53,636 nt of DNA from an uncultured Eubacterium sp. (GTDB lineage Bacteria; Bacillota; Clostridia; Lachnospirales; Lachnospiraceae): positions 1-53,636 of the forward strand of contig CAJTXO010000021.1 of NCBI GenBank assembly GCA_910583555.1, read 5' to 3'. Shown in pieces: positions 41,551 to 49,284 of this stretch. The position numbers and the translations under genes are program-made. Under the pieces are notes generated by a model, which saw only the letters and a program-made list of their open reading frames with translations, was not told the origin of the DNA and ran no database searches. How positions within the stretch are numbered: the stretch's first letter is position 1; every line of letters starts with the position of its first letter.

Positions 41551-42673
41551 AAGGGAATGGGAGATACCGGCCGATGTCGAAGCGAAAATGAAGGAGGCGT
41601 ACGGGTGGATCGGGGCCAAACACGAGGCGTTACAGGACGCAGGAGGGAAAAAGGGCTGCCAGCACCAGAGAAGACGGTACCTGAAAGCGGCGTCGCTGGT
41701 GGCAGCAGTACTGCTGATCGGGACGACAGCCGCAGCTGCGGCCGGTTTTGATTTTTCGCTGTTGCAGCAGGTATTTAACAAAAATGCCGGACTCGTAAAG
41801 CAGTCTTCGACGAAGCCGGAAGTAGCGGTGCAGAACGAGGGGTACGATCATCTGGAAATAGAAGTGGAAGGCATATCGGGAACGGCGGAGGTAACGTATG
41901 TGATGCTCCATGTCAAGAGAACAGATGGCCATACTTTTAGAAAGGGCGCACAGTTCACGTTTGAAGGCTGCTCACTGAATAGTGAAGAAGATCGATGGGA
42001 CAAAGAGGGCATCCAGTCCTGGGGCAATTCTGGCCATTTTGTAGTGACGGAAAACGATGGAACATCCGAACTTCGTATGGCGCTGGTGTGCATACATCAA
42101 AGGATGGCGAACGACCACTGTGATAACCGTCTGGGAGAACGGTATACACTCGATCTCGGAAATTTAAAGGAACTGCCAGAGGGGGAGGGAGAGGAGACGG
42201 CTGTAGCCAGAGGAAAGACAAAACTGTCATTCGTACTGGATTACGAACAGGCAAAAACGAGAAGTAAGAAAACAAATATCGCGCTTTCGTTCCCCAAGAG
42301 TGGCAAAAAGGGAAAATACGAATCGGTTGGGAAACTGAAAGAGGTGATCGTCACGCCGTACTACATTAAATATGTGACGGAAGAAAAGGCATTTCTTTCA
42401 ACGGACGCATATGAGGAAAAAGACGTTTGGCAGCAGGTTTATGTAGAGATGGACGATGGCAGTAAAATGGGATTTGAGACAGAAGAGGAATTGGATGATT
42501 ATATCATGTCAGATTCCAAAGGAGAGTCCCATTTGAGTTATCATGCGGACGGCGTCTTTGTCAACAGTAAAGCAGGACTTCGGATGGAACACATTGTGGG
42601 ATTCCCCAAACTCATCGACGTAGACCACGTCAAAGCCGTGTATTTGGGGAAAACAAAGGTGGAGCTGGACTGA
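41516..42673 (+). CDS. Membrane protein, probable anti-sigma factor (DUF4179 family)
   Basis: A 385-residue protein with a 56-residue cytosolic N-terminus (MMKDQEIRNVFKREWEIPAD...), one membrane helix (YLKAASLVAAVLLIGTTAAAAA), and an outer domain beginning GFDFSLLQQVFNKNAGLVKQ. This is the DUF4179 arrangement and order, parallel to the pair at 23272-24880 but with little obvious identity. Overlap with the sigma gene argues for stoichiometric synthesis. Its 3' end overlaps the convergent histidine kinase gene by 44 bases, so read-through would give mutual antisense. Confidence 0.8.
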   Translation: MMKDQEIRNVFKREWEIPADVEAKMKEAYGWIGAKHEALQDAGGKKGCQHQRRRYLKAASLVAAVLLIGTTAAAAAGFDFSLLQQVFNKNAGLVKQSSTKPEVAVQNEGYDHLEIEVEGISGTAEVTYVMLHVKRTDGHTFRKGAQFTFEGCSLNSEEDRWDKEGIQSWGNSGHFVVTENDGTSELRMALVCIHQRMANDHCDNRLGERYTLDLGNLKELPEGEGEETAVARGKTKLSFVLDYEQAKTRSKKTNIALSFPKSGKKGKYESVGKLKEVIVTPYYIKYVTEEKAFLSTDAYEEKDVWQQVYVEMDDGSKMGFETEEELDDYIMSDSKGESHLSYHADGVFVNSKAGLRMEHIVGFPKLIDVDHVKAVYLGKTKVELD

Positions 42674-44063
42674 CTGACCCGTGCAGCCGGACTGTAAATG
42701 TTGCGCCGCCGCCGGGCGTATCGCTGACATGGATGCTCCCGCGGTGGGCGGCTATGATTTCCTTTGCGATACAGAGGCCGAGGCCGAAATGTTCTTTTCC
42801 CGAGCGGGAGGAGTCAATGCGGTAAAAGCGGTCGAAAATATGTTCTTTCTCGCTGTCCGGGATACCGGCCCCGTTGTCGGAAACTTGAAAGTCATAGATA
42901 CCGTTTTGGAAGCGGAGAGAAAGTTTCACATAACCGCCCGCCAAGCCATAGCTGACTGCATTTGAAAGTAAGATGCCGAGTACCTGTGAAATGCGGTCAG
43001 GATCGCAGGTGCAGGCGGGGAGAGGTCCTTCCGGCAGATCAATGCGCAGCGTCATATCGTGCGCGGCGGCGATCGGTTGGAACGCCTCAAACGAATTTAA
43101 CAAGATCGTATCAAGATCCACTTCTTTCATATGAAAAGACCATGTGTGATGGTCGGAGCGCGCCAGCGTCAGAAGATCCGTTACCAGGCGTGACATCCGG
43201 CGGCTCTCGGTCTCGATCGTATGGAGGAAGTGGCTTTGTTTCTCCGACAGGGAATTCTCCGTCGTCGTATTTTCCAATGAGGTAATTTTTGTCGGAGAAA
43301 TGTCCGACGAAGCGTGCTCCGTTGGAAAGTGTCCCTTTGCAGAGCGATCCGTATTCTGGCTGCACTGGATAGCGGAGAGGCACGACAAAATAACGGCGAG
43401 CGGCGTCTGCAGCTCGTGGGAGGCCGCAGAGATAAAAGCCGCCTGCTGTTCCTGTGATTTCCGGATCGGCAGCAGCAGCCGTTTCGTGTAATACCATGAA
43501 AAGATGGACAGGAGCAGAATGCCGACTACATTGATACAGAGAAAACGGATGCGGGTCGTCGTCAGCTGTCTGGACAGGGCTTCCGTGGAGTACAAAATGA
43601 CTGCGGTAAGATCGCCGGCGTTCCGCCGTATGCGGACAAGGCAGGCGTAATAGTCCGCCCCTCCCTTTGACGTGTATGAAAATTCCCTATGCGGGGAGGA
43701 ATACGGATTTTCATAGGGGGCGCCGGGGATCGTATCATCCTGCTTTTCCATGATCTCCGCCATCAGGGCCAGAGTGTCCTCCGATAGAGTGGCGGACGTA
43801 TACGAAAGAGGCACGTCGTTGTCGTAAACGGCGATCTGGTATGTTCCATTTTCACTCACTTTCGCCAGCCATTCCTGCGAAATGGTAGTCTGCTGTTCGA
43901 AATTAGACACGAGCGTATTCATTTTCCCTGAAAAGGACAAAAAGCTGTTTTTTTCCAGCGCCTGTTCTGACATATACAGGCAGATGACGGACATGACGAC
44001 CAGAATAAGCGACGCGATGCCCGTAAAGAGAAATGTCAGGTGTTTATGGATTTTTTTGTACAT
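42630..44063 (-). CDS. Sensor histidine kinase
   Basis: Membrane-bound kinase of 477 residues. Helix 1 is FLFTGIASLILVVMSVICLY, then an extracellular sensor of about 140 residues, and helix 2 FLCINVVGILLLSIFSWYYT. The HisKA motif SAASHELQTPLAVILSCL has the phospho-acceptor His. The ATPase domain has NAVSYGLAGG, SDNGAGIPDSEKEHIFDRFYR and FGLGLCIAKEIIAAH. Between the HisKA helices lies an unusual polar insertion of about 40 residues (HFPTEHASSDISPTKITSLE...). It overlaps its response regulator by 20 bases. It presumably controls the ABC importer encoded divergently. Confidence 0.9.
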   Translation of the reverse strand: MYKKIHKHLTFLFTGIASLILVVMSVICLYMSEQALEKNSFLSFSGKMNTLVSNFEQQTTISQEWLAKVSENGTYQIAVYDNDVPLSYTSATLSEDTLALMAEIMEKQDDTIPGAPYENPYSSPHREFSYTSKGGADYYACLVRIRRNAGDLTAVILYSTEALSRQLTTTRIRFLCINVVGILLLSIFSWYYTKRLLLPIRKSQEQQAAFISAASHELQTPLAVILSCLSAIQCSQNTDRSAKGHFPTEHASSDISPTKITSLENTTTENSLSEKQSHFLHTIETESRRMSRLVTDLLTLARSDHHTWSFHMKEVDLDTILLNSFEAFQPIAAAHDMTLRIDLPEGPLPACTCDPDRISQVLGILLSNAVSYGLAGGYVKLSLRFQNGIYDFQVSDNGAGIPDSEKEHIFDRFYRIDSSRSGKEHFGLGLCIAKEIIAAHRGSIHVSDTPGGGATFTVRLHGSVSPAPPLFSPNTRL

Positions 44064-44739
44064 CGGGGTCCTCCAGCTGGTATCCGACGCCGCGCACGGT
44101 TTTAATCTTTACCCGGGAGTTTACCCCCTCCAGCCGGCGTCTTATAAAATACATGTAATTGTCCAGGTTTCCCTCTTCCACTTCCGCGTCCGGCCCCCAT
44201 ACTTTCGTGAGAAGCGTCAGGCGCGGCAGCGTCTGGGAGTGGTTTTGCAGGAGAAATTCCAAAAGCGCGCCCTCTTTTTTCGAGAGCGTACAGTGGCCGC
44301 CCGGGGCGGTCAGGAGATTTTCCGCGCCGGAGTAGGTCAGGTCGCCGTAGCGATGGAGCAGGTCGTCCTGTTTCCAGTTTCTGGGCCGCCGGCTCAGGCA
44401 GTGGATCCGCGCCTCCAGTTCCGCAAACGCGAACGGTTTCACGAGGTAATCATCGGCGCCGGCTTCCAACCCCGTCACCTTTTCTTCCAATTCCCCGAGC
44501 GCCGTCAGGAAAATGACGGGAGTGCAATCGTTTCTGGCGCGCATGTTCTTTAAAATAGTCAGCCCGTCCGTGTGCGGCAGCATCCGGTCCAGTAAGACCA
44601 GATCGTAGATCTTTTGTTCTAGATAATAAAACGCGTCTTCCCCGTCCTGGCATATATCGACCACATATCCGGCCTCCTGCAGCTGATAGGAGAGGGAATC
44701 GCAAAGTCCCGGGTCGTCTTCGATCAGTAAGATTCGCAT
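44044..44739 (-). CDS. OmpR-family response regulator
   Basis: The receiver domain has MRILLIEDDPGLCD (acidic pocket), the phospho-acceptor Asp in YDLVLLDRMLPHTDG, Thr in VIFLTALG, and Lys in DDYLVKPFAF. The C-terminal winged helix reads LSKKEGALLEFLLQNHSQTL ... VKIKTVRGVGYQLE, which is OmpR/PhoB type. ATG 44739 is preferred because GGAGG lies 8 bases upstream; an earlier ATG at 44754 adds five residues. It is transcribed away from the solute-binding protein gene, with TTAGAGG direct repeats in the shared intergenic region as its probable target. Confidence 0.92.
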   Translation of the reverse strand: MRILLIEDDPGLCDSLSYQLQEAGYVVDICQDGEDAFYYLEQKIYDLVLLDRMLPHTDGLTILKNMRARNDCTPVIFLTALGELEEKVTGLEAGADDYLVKPFAFAELEARIHCLSRRPRNWKQDDLLHRYGDLTYSGAENLLTAPGGHCTLSKKEGALLEFLLQNHSQTLPRLTLLTKVWGPDAEVEEGNLDNYMYFIRRRLEGVNSRVKIKTVRGVGYQLEDPDVQKNP

Positions 44740-44819
44740 GATCATATCCTCCATTCGTTTCCTATTAAAAAGTATAACATAAAAATCTTTAAATTATCTC
44801 TAAAAATTTTTTCTCCCTT

Positions 44820-44852
44820 TTAGAGGATAGTTAGAGGAACCCGTGTTATATT
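44820..44852 (+). promoter_or_regulatory. Direct repeats and -10 box before the ABC importer
   Basis: TTAGAGG occurs at 44820-44826 and 44831-44837, one helical turn apart, followed by TATATT at 44847-44852. An inverted relative (TCTCTAA) lies at 44795-44801. Direct repeats upstream of a -10 box without a good -35 are typical for activation by an OmpR-family regulator, here most likely the divergent one. Confidence 0.6.
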
Positions 44853-44918
44853 GTTACCTGTGAAGTGCAAAAAGCACGGAAAAACTCTACACTTATAATT
44901 AGAAGGGAGAAGAAAAAG

Positions 44919-47252
44919 ATGAGAAAACATAAAAAAAGAAGATCATGGATGGCGGGCGTCCTGGCCCTGATCCTAATGCTCCTGACGGCAGGCTGTGCGG
45001 CGCCGGACGGAACGGACGCCGGGTCACCGGGGAAAAGCGGCGACGGAGCGGCGGGCGGCAACGTGGAAAACACGTCGCAGGCGAAAGGAAGATATATCGA
45101 GACGCAGCTGGAAACGCCTAAGGACTTTACCGGATCAGGCACGATGCGGCGCCTGTCGGACGGAAGCCTCGTGATCGTGGACACTTACAACGGTATGAAA
45201 AGTATTTCCAAAGATAATGGCAAGTCATGGAAGACAAAAGAGATCAAAGAGATGAAAAAACTGCTGAACGGCGTGGAGGCCGAGATCACGAGCGCGGCAG
45301 TGGCTGCGGACGGCGCCGTCTTTTTTTCCTATATTTTATGGGAAAAGAAAGTAGAAGGAAAAACGTATCCGGAAAAGTATGTCTATCAGAAGCCGGATGG
45401 GACGACCACGGAATTTGAACTCGGGATCGAAAAATACCACGCCAGTCTGACGAGCAGCGTATTTTCCCCAGACGGAAGGCTGTTTGCCGCGACGAACTCT
45501 TCCAAGGTATATGAAATTGATTACAAGAAAAAAACATGTAAAGAAATTTTTTCTTTGGAGTCAGAGGGAGAAGCTGCGTTTGGCTTTAATGGCGGGACGC
45601 TCCTGGCGACGGATGGCAGAAAGGTTTATTTCTATGATATGAAGAGCGGCGAGATGAAGGCGGATGACGAGACGCTCAATGATTATGTGGCAAAGCAGAC
45701 TGAAAAACGGTTCGGCACGGTGATCTGCGGCGCGAAAAATGGCACAGATGACCAGACCGTATATATCGCCGGCTGCGAGGGAATTGCAGGCCATGCCGTC
45801 GGCGGCAGCGTCATGGAACGGCTGGCGGACAGCGCGATCACCAGTCTGGGGGATCCGTCAAAGCCGCCGGTGGAAATGCTGCAGAACGAGGACGGTTCCT
45901 TTCTCATTCTTTACCGGGACGGGGAGCTCGATTCCTATGTTTACGATGCGGAGGCGTCGGTCGTGCCGGAACAGCAGGTCACGATCTACGGCTTGTATGA
46001 CAATGAAACGGTGCGGCAGGCGATCAGTATGTTCCGCAAAAAAAATAAGGAAGTATTTGTCCGCTTTGAAGTCGGCGTGAGCGGTGAGAACGGCGTGACC
46101 GAGAGCGACGCCATCAAAAACCTGAATACGAAGCTGCTGGCGGGAGACGGGCCGGATCTGATCCTTCTGGACGGGATGCCGATGGATTCCTACGAGGAAA
46201 AAGGAATGCTTGCGGACTGCAGCGATGTCGTGCAGGAATTGGAGGGAAGGGAACATTTTTTTGACGGCGTTGTGAAAGGCTTCCAGAGCGAACAGGGGTT
46301 ATTTGCCATCCCGTTTCGCATCCAGATCCCGCTGCTGATCGGAAAAAGTTCCACAGTTTCGGGCGTAACGGATCTGGCGTCGCTGGCTGATATGGCCGAG
46401 AAACAGGCGGGACAGCCCGATGTCACGGAAACGGTACTGGGAACGTATACGGCCGAGGAATTACTGGAAAAAATGTATCTTTTGTCGGCGGATTCCTGGT
46501 TAAGCGAAGAAAAAACGATAGACCGGGAAAAACTGAAGGAATTCCTCACGCAGGCAAAGCGCCTGTATGAGGCGGATCAGAAAAATCTGGACTCGGGAGA
46601 AAAAAAGCGTCATGAGGAGGGGATCGAGGAGTACAAAAAGTATTACAAGGACGAGAAAAAGGTAACGCAGATCATGCAGAGCGCCTCCCGCGTGTTTGAG
46701 CAGCTGAGGAAAACGCAGGTTGTCACCGCTGGTTATCTCACGACGATGATGGATTTTCAGCAAGTCGCATCGGTGAATCAAAAGATCGGCGGCCAGACCT
46801 TCCAGGCGTGGAACGGCCAGTGCCAGGATCTGTTCTGCCCGACCGGAACGGTCGGAATCGCGGCAACGTCTAAAAATACGGAACTGGCGAAGGAATTTGT
46901 CCGTGTCCTTCTGGGGAAGGACGTACAGGCAAAGGATCTGTCAGACGGATTCCCGGTGAGCGCGGATGCGTTCAAGGAGTTTACGAAAAATCCTTATCCT
47001 GATTCTTCGATGACGACGAGTGGCGAGGATAAAGACGGAAATTCGGTGCGGCTGGATATATCGTGGCCGGGACAGACAGAGATCGATCAACTGAAAAAGA
47101 TCATCGAGTCACGGAAGACGCCGGTCATGGCGCAAAACGAATGGAGGAACGAGGTAGTTTCCATCGGGGCAAAAGCCCTTACCGGAGAAAAAGGGGTTGA
47201 GGAAAGTGTGGAAGAGATCGTCCAGAAAATTTCGCTCCATCTGCAGGAGTAA
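44919..47252 (+). CDS. Lipoprotein: Asp-box region fused to an ABC solute-binding protein
   Basis: A 777-residue extracellular lipoprotein. The signal ends in lipobox LLTAGC with Cys26. Residues about 55-340 resemble a beta propeller with an Asp-box (SKDNGKSW near residue 97) and repeated strand-turn units. Residues about 345-770 are a family 1 extracellular solute-binding protein (QVTIYGLYDNETVRQAISMF; DLILLDGMPMDSYEEKGMLA; QDLFCPTGTVGIAATSKNTE). Length is about 1.8 times a normal binding protein. ATG 44919 follows AGAAGGGAG. Two permease genes follow immediately; no ATPase is encoded. The ligand is probably a sugar or glycan. Confidence 0.82.
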   Translation: MRKHKKRRSWMAGVLALILMLLTAGCAAPDGTDAGSPGKSGDGAAGGNVENTSQAKGRYIETQLETPKDFTGSGTMRRLSDGSLVIVDTYNGMKSISKDNGKSWKTKEIKEMKKLLNGVEAEITSAAVAADGAVFFSYILWEKKVEGKTYPEKYVYQKPDGTTTEFELGIEKYHASLTSSVFSPDGRLFAATNSSKVYEIDYKKKTCKEIFSLESEGEAAFGFNGGTLLATDGRKVYFYDMKSGEMKADDETLNDYVAKQTEKRFGTVICGAKNGTDDQTVYIAGCEGIAGHAVGGSVMERLADSAITSLGDPSKPPVEMLQNEDGSFLILYRDGELDSYVYDAEASVVPEQQVTIYGLYDNETVRQAISMFRKKNKEVFVRFEVGVSGENGVTESDAIKNLNTKLLAGDGPDLILLDGMPMDSYEEKGMLADCSDVVQELEGREHFFDGVVKGFQSEQGLFAIPFRIQIPLLIGKSSTVSGVTDLASLADMAEKQAGQPDVTETVLGTYTAEELLEKMYLLSADSWLSEEKTIDREKLKEFLTQAKRLYEADQKNLDSGEKKRHEEGIEEYKKYYKDEKKVTQIMQSASRVFEQLRKTQVVTAGYLTTMMDFQQVASVNQKIGGQTFQAWNGQCQDLFCPTGTVGIAATSKNTELAKEFVRVLLGKDVQAKDLSDGFPVSADAFKEFTKNPYPDSSMTTSGEDKDGNSVRLDISWPGQTEIDQLKKIIESRKTPVMAQNEWRNEVVSIGAKALTGEKGVEESVEEIVQKISLHLQE

Positions 47253-47253
47253 T

Positions 47254-48069
47254 GTGCGGTTTTTGTTCCTGCTGCCAAGTCTGGCGGGCGTGTTCATTTT
47301 CGTGCTCATCCCGTTTGCCGATGTGGGAAAGCGTTCGTTCCAAACGGCCGTGACGCAGCAGTTCTGCGGCGTCGACAATTACCGTACGATCTTTTCAAAC
47401 CAGGCATTCTTACTGGCCGTGAAAAATACGCTGCGGTTTGTGGGGATCGGACTGCCGCTGTTAGTCGTATTGTCGCTTATCCTCTCGCTGGCGATCAACC
47501 GGCTGAAATGGGTACAGGGACTGAAGTCGGCCTACCTATTTCCGATGGCGGTGCCGACGGCGACGGTCGTGCTCATATGGAAGATGCTGTTCCACAAAAA
47601 CGGGCTGATCAATGAGGGGCTTGGCCTGTTCGGGCTGGCGCCCGTCGACTGGCTCGGAACGGGGGCGTCGTTCTGGGTACTGATCATGAGTTATGTGTGG
47701 AAGAACCTGGGCTATACGATCGTACTCTGGCTGGCCGGACTCCACGGCGTTCCCGAGGAATTAAAAGAGGCGGCGAGGACCGACGGGGCCTCCGAACTGA
47801 GATGTTTTTTCTACGTGGTGCTGCCCGGCCTGAAGCCGGTCCTGTATACAATTACTATATTATCCTTCCTCAATTCCTTTAAGGTGTTCCGGGAAGCGTA
47901 TCTGGTGGCGGGGGCGTATCCGCAGCAGCAGATGTATCTGCTCCAGCATCTGTTTAACAACTGGTTTACCAATCTGGAGATTGACAAAATGGCTGCTGCT
48001 GCCGTCTGCATCACGATCGTATTCGTTTTGTTCGTTCTGGTATTGCAGCATTTGTGGGAAGAAAAGTGA
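47254..48069 (+). CDS. Sugar-type ABC transporter permease (MalF-like)
   Basis: Six-helix inner-membrane subunit of a carbohydrate importer, starting RFLFLLPSLAGVFIFVLIPF. The coupling-helix motif is EAARTDGASELRCFFYVVLPGLKP (EAA loop). GTG 47254 follows the binding protein's stop by one base, with CAGGAG 4 bases before. A TTG at 47197 would give a longer, basic N-terminus overlapping the previous gene and cannot be excluded. It forms a heterodimer with the next gene's product. Confidence 0.87.
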   Translation: MRFLFLLPSLAGVFIFVLIPFADVGKRSFQTAVTQQFCGVDNYRTIFSNQAFLLAVKNTLRFVGIGLPLLVVLSLILSLAINRLKWVQGLKSAYLFPMAVPTATVVLIWKMLFHKNGLINEGLGLFGLAPVDWLGTGASFWVLIMSYVWKNLGYTIVLWLAGLHGVPEELKEAARTDGASELRCFFYVVLPGLKPVLYTITILSFLNSFKVFREAYLVAGAYPQQQMYLLQHLFNNWFTNLEIDKMAAAAVCITIVFVLFVLVLQHLWEEK

Positions 48070-48079
48070 GGTGTGACTA

Positions 48080-48925
48080 TTGAGGAAATGGTTTGTGACA
48101 GTGGTCGTGTTCTGTCTGGCAGCGCTTGTCTGCGCGCCGGTTGTACTCGTACTTTTTGGCTCGCTCAAGAGCGGGAATGAACTGGCGGACAGTCTGCGGC
48201 CGGTATTATCGGGCGCGGAGGGGAGCGGGGGGATCCAATGGACATTGTTGCCCTGCTACCCCACGATTTCCCATTTTTCGAAACTGTTGTTTCGGATGCC
48301 CGAGTTTTTCACGGTGTTTTGGAATTCGGTGAAGATCGTGGCGCTCGTTATCGCCGGACAGCTGCTCGTAGCCGTTCCAGCGGCGTGGGCGTTCGCCGTG
48401 TACCGTTTTCGGGGGCGCGGAATATTGTTCACGCTCTATGTGATGCTGATGCTCCTTCCGTTTCAGGTGACGATGCTGCCGTCGTATCTTGTGATGAACG
48501 GCATGCACCTGATGGATACACAGGCGTCCGTCATACTGCCGGCCGTGTTTTCGACGTTTCCCGTGTTTCTTATTTACCGTGGGTTTACGTCGGTGCCGAA
48601 AGAAATGCTGGAGGCGGCGCGTGTGGACGGCGCCGGGGAGTTTCGGATCTTTTGGAAGGTCGGGATCCCGCTCGGGTCGCCGGGGATTTTGTCCGCGATC
48701 ATTTTGGGATTTCTCGATGCCTGGAATATGATGGAACAGCCATTGGCTTTCTTAAAGGATAAAACGCTGTGGCCGCTTTCTCTGTATCTGCCGGAGATCG
48801 GGCCCGAGCAGGCGGGGACGGCGCTGGCGGCGTCGGTCGTGACGCTGGTTCCGGCGGTGTTTGTGTTCGCGGCGGGGCAGGATTATCTGGAGAAGGGGAT
48901 TGTGGCGGCGGGGGTTAAAGGGTAG
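48080..48925 (+). CDS. Sugar-type ABC transporter permease (MalG-like)
   Basis: Second permease of the importer, 281 residues. It starts RKWFVTVVVFCLAALVCAPV and has the EAA motif EAARVDGAGEFRIFWKVGIPLGSPG and an Ile/Leu-rich set of six helices. The start is TTG 48080 with GAGGTG upstream. No nucleotide-binding subunit follows, so the pair probably uses a shared MsiK/UgpC-type ATPase encoded elsewhere, as is common for CUT1 importers in Firmicutes. A long palindrome begins 22 bases after the stop. Confidence 0.87.
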   Translation: MRKWFVTVVVFCLAALVCAPVVLVLFGSLKSGNELADSLRPVLSGAEGSGGIQWTLLPCYPTISHFSKLLFRMPEFFTVFWNSVKIVALVIAGQLLVAVPAAWAFAVYRFRGRGILFTLYVMLMLLPFQVTMLPSYLVMNGMHLMDTQASVILPAVFSTFPVFLIYRGFTSVPKEMLEAARVDGAGEFRIFWKVGIPLGSPGILSAIILGFLDAWNMMEQPLAFLKDKTLWPLSLYLPEIGPEQAGTALAASVVTLVPAVFVFAAGQDYLEKGIVAAGVKG

Positions 48926-48946
48926 AGGGGAGGTGGGAAAAGGCGC

Positions 48947-49107
48947 GGCAGGGGCCCCAGTGGCATTCCCATTCGGGCCCATCACTTTCGTTGATAAATG
49001 CGTAGCGGTACTAAGGCCGCATCGTGCGCGGGGCGCACGATAGACGCAGCCTAAGGACCGACGCATTTATAATGGGCCCGAATGGGAATGCCACTGGGGC
49101 CCCTGCC
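48947..49107. repeat. 161-bp palindrome with 36-bp perfect outer arms
   Basis: 48947-48982 is the exact reverse complement of 49072-49107 (GC-rich, with GGGGCCCC and GGGCCC inside). Inner paired blocks are ATAAATGCGT (48994-49003) with ACGCATTTAT (49061-49070), an imperfect CGGTACTAAGG/CCTAAGGACCG pair, and an apex ATCGTGCGC..GCGCACGAT (49021-49041). The 359-base gap before the next gene otherwise holds only G-rich sequence. There is no T-tail for a terminator. It may be a palindromic mobile repeat or a structured RNA. Confidence 0.85.
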
Positions 49108-49199
49108 TGGACTTTTGCCACGGGGGGAGTAGGGGTGGGAGGAAGAGACGGGTGGGGCAAGGGGGAGAGTAGAGGGATTTTGCTGAGAAGGGTGGAATA

Positions 49200-49232
49200 G
49201 GGTGATGGGAGTTTTGGGTAGGGGGAAATGGG
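49200..49232 (+). promoter_or_regulatory. Canonical G-quadruplex motif upstream of the membrane-fusion gene
   Basis: Five runs of three or more G separated by loops of 4, 6, 2 and 4 bases, on the coding strand 50-85 bases before the start codon. Further G-runs at 49122-49165 lie nearby. No clear sigma-A promoter is visible between here and the gene. Confidence 0.55.
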
Positions 49233-49284
49233 TTTGTGTTTTATTTTGATTTGTAGGTTTTGACATGATAGGAAGGATTGGTGG

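Noticed and set aside
43111..43497. A minus-strand frame overlapping the kinase gene that looks MORN-like (GTLSNGARFVGHFSDKNYLI)
   Set aside because: It is in another frame of the same strand as the intact histidine kinase, covers its HisKA region, and the resemblance to MORN repeats is short.
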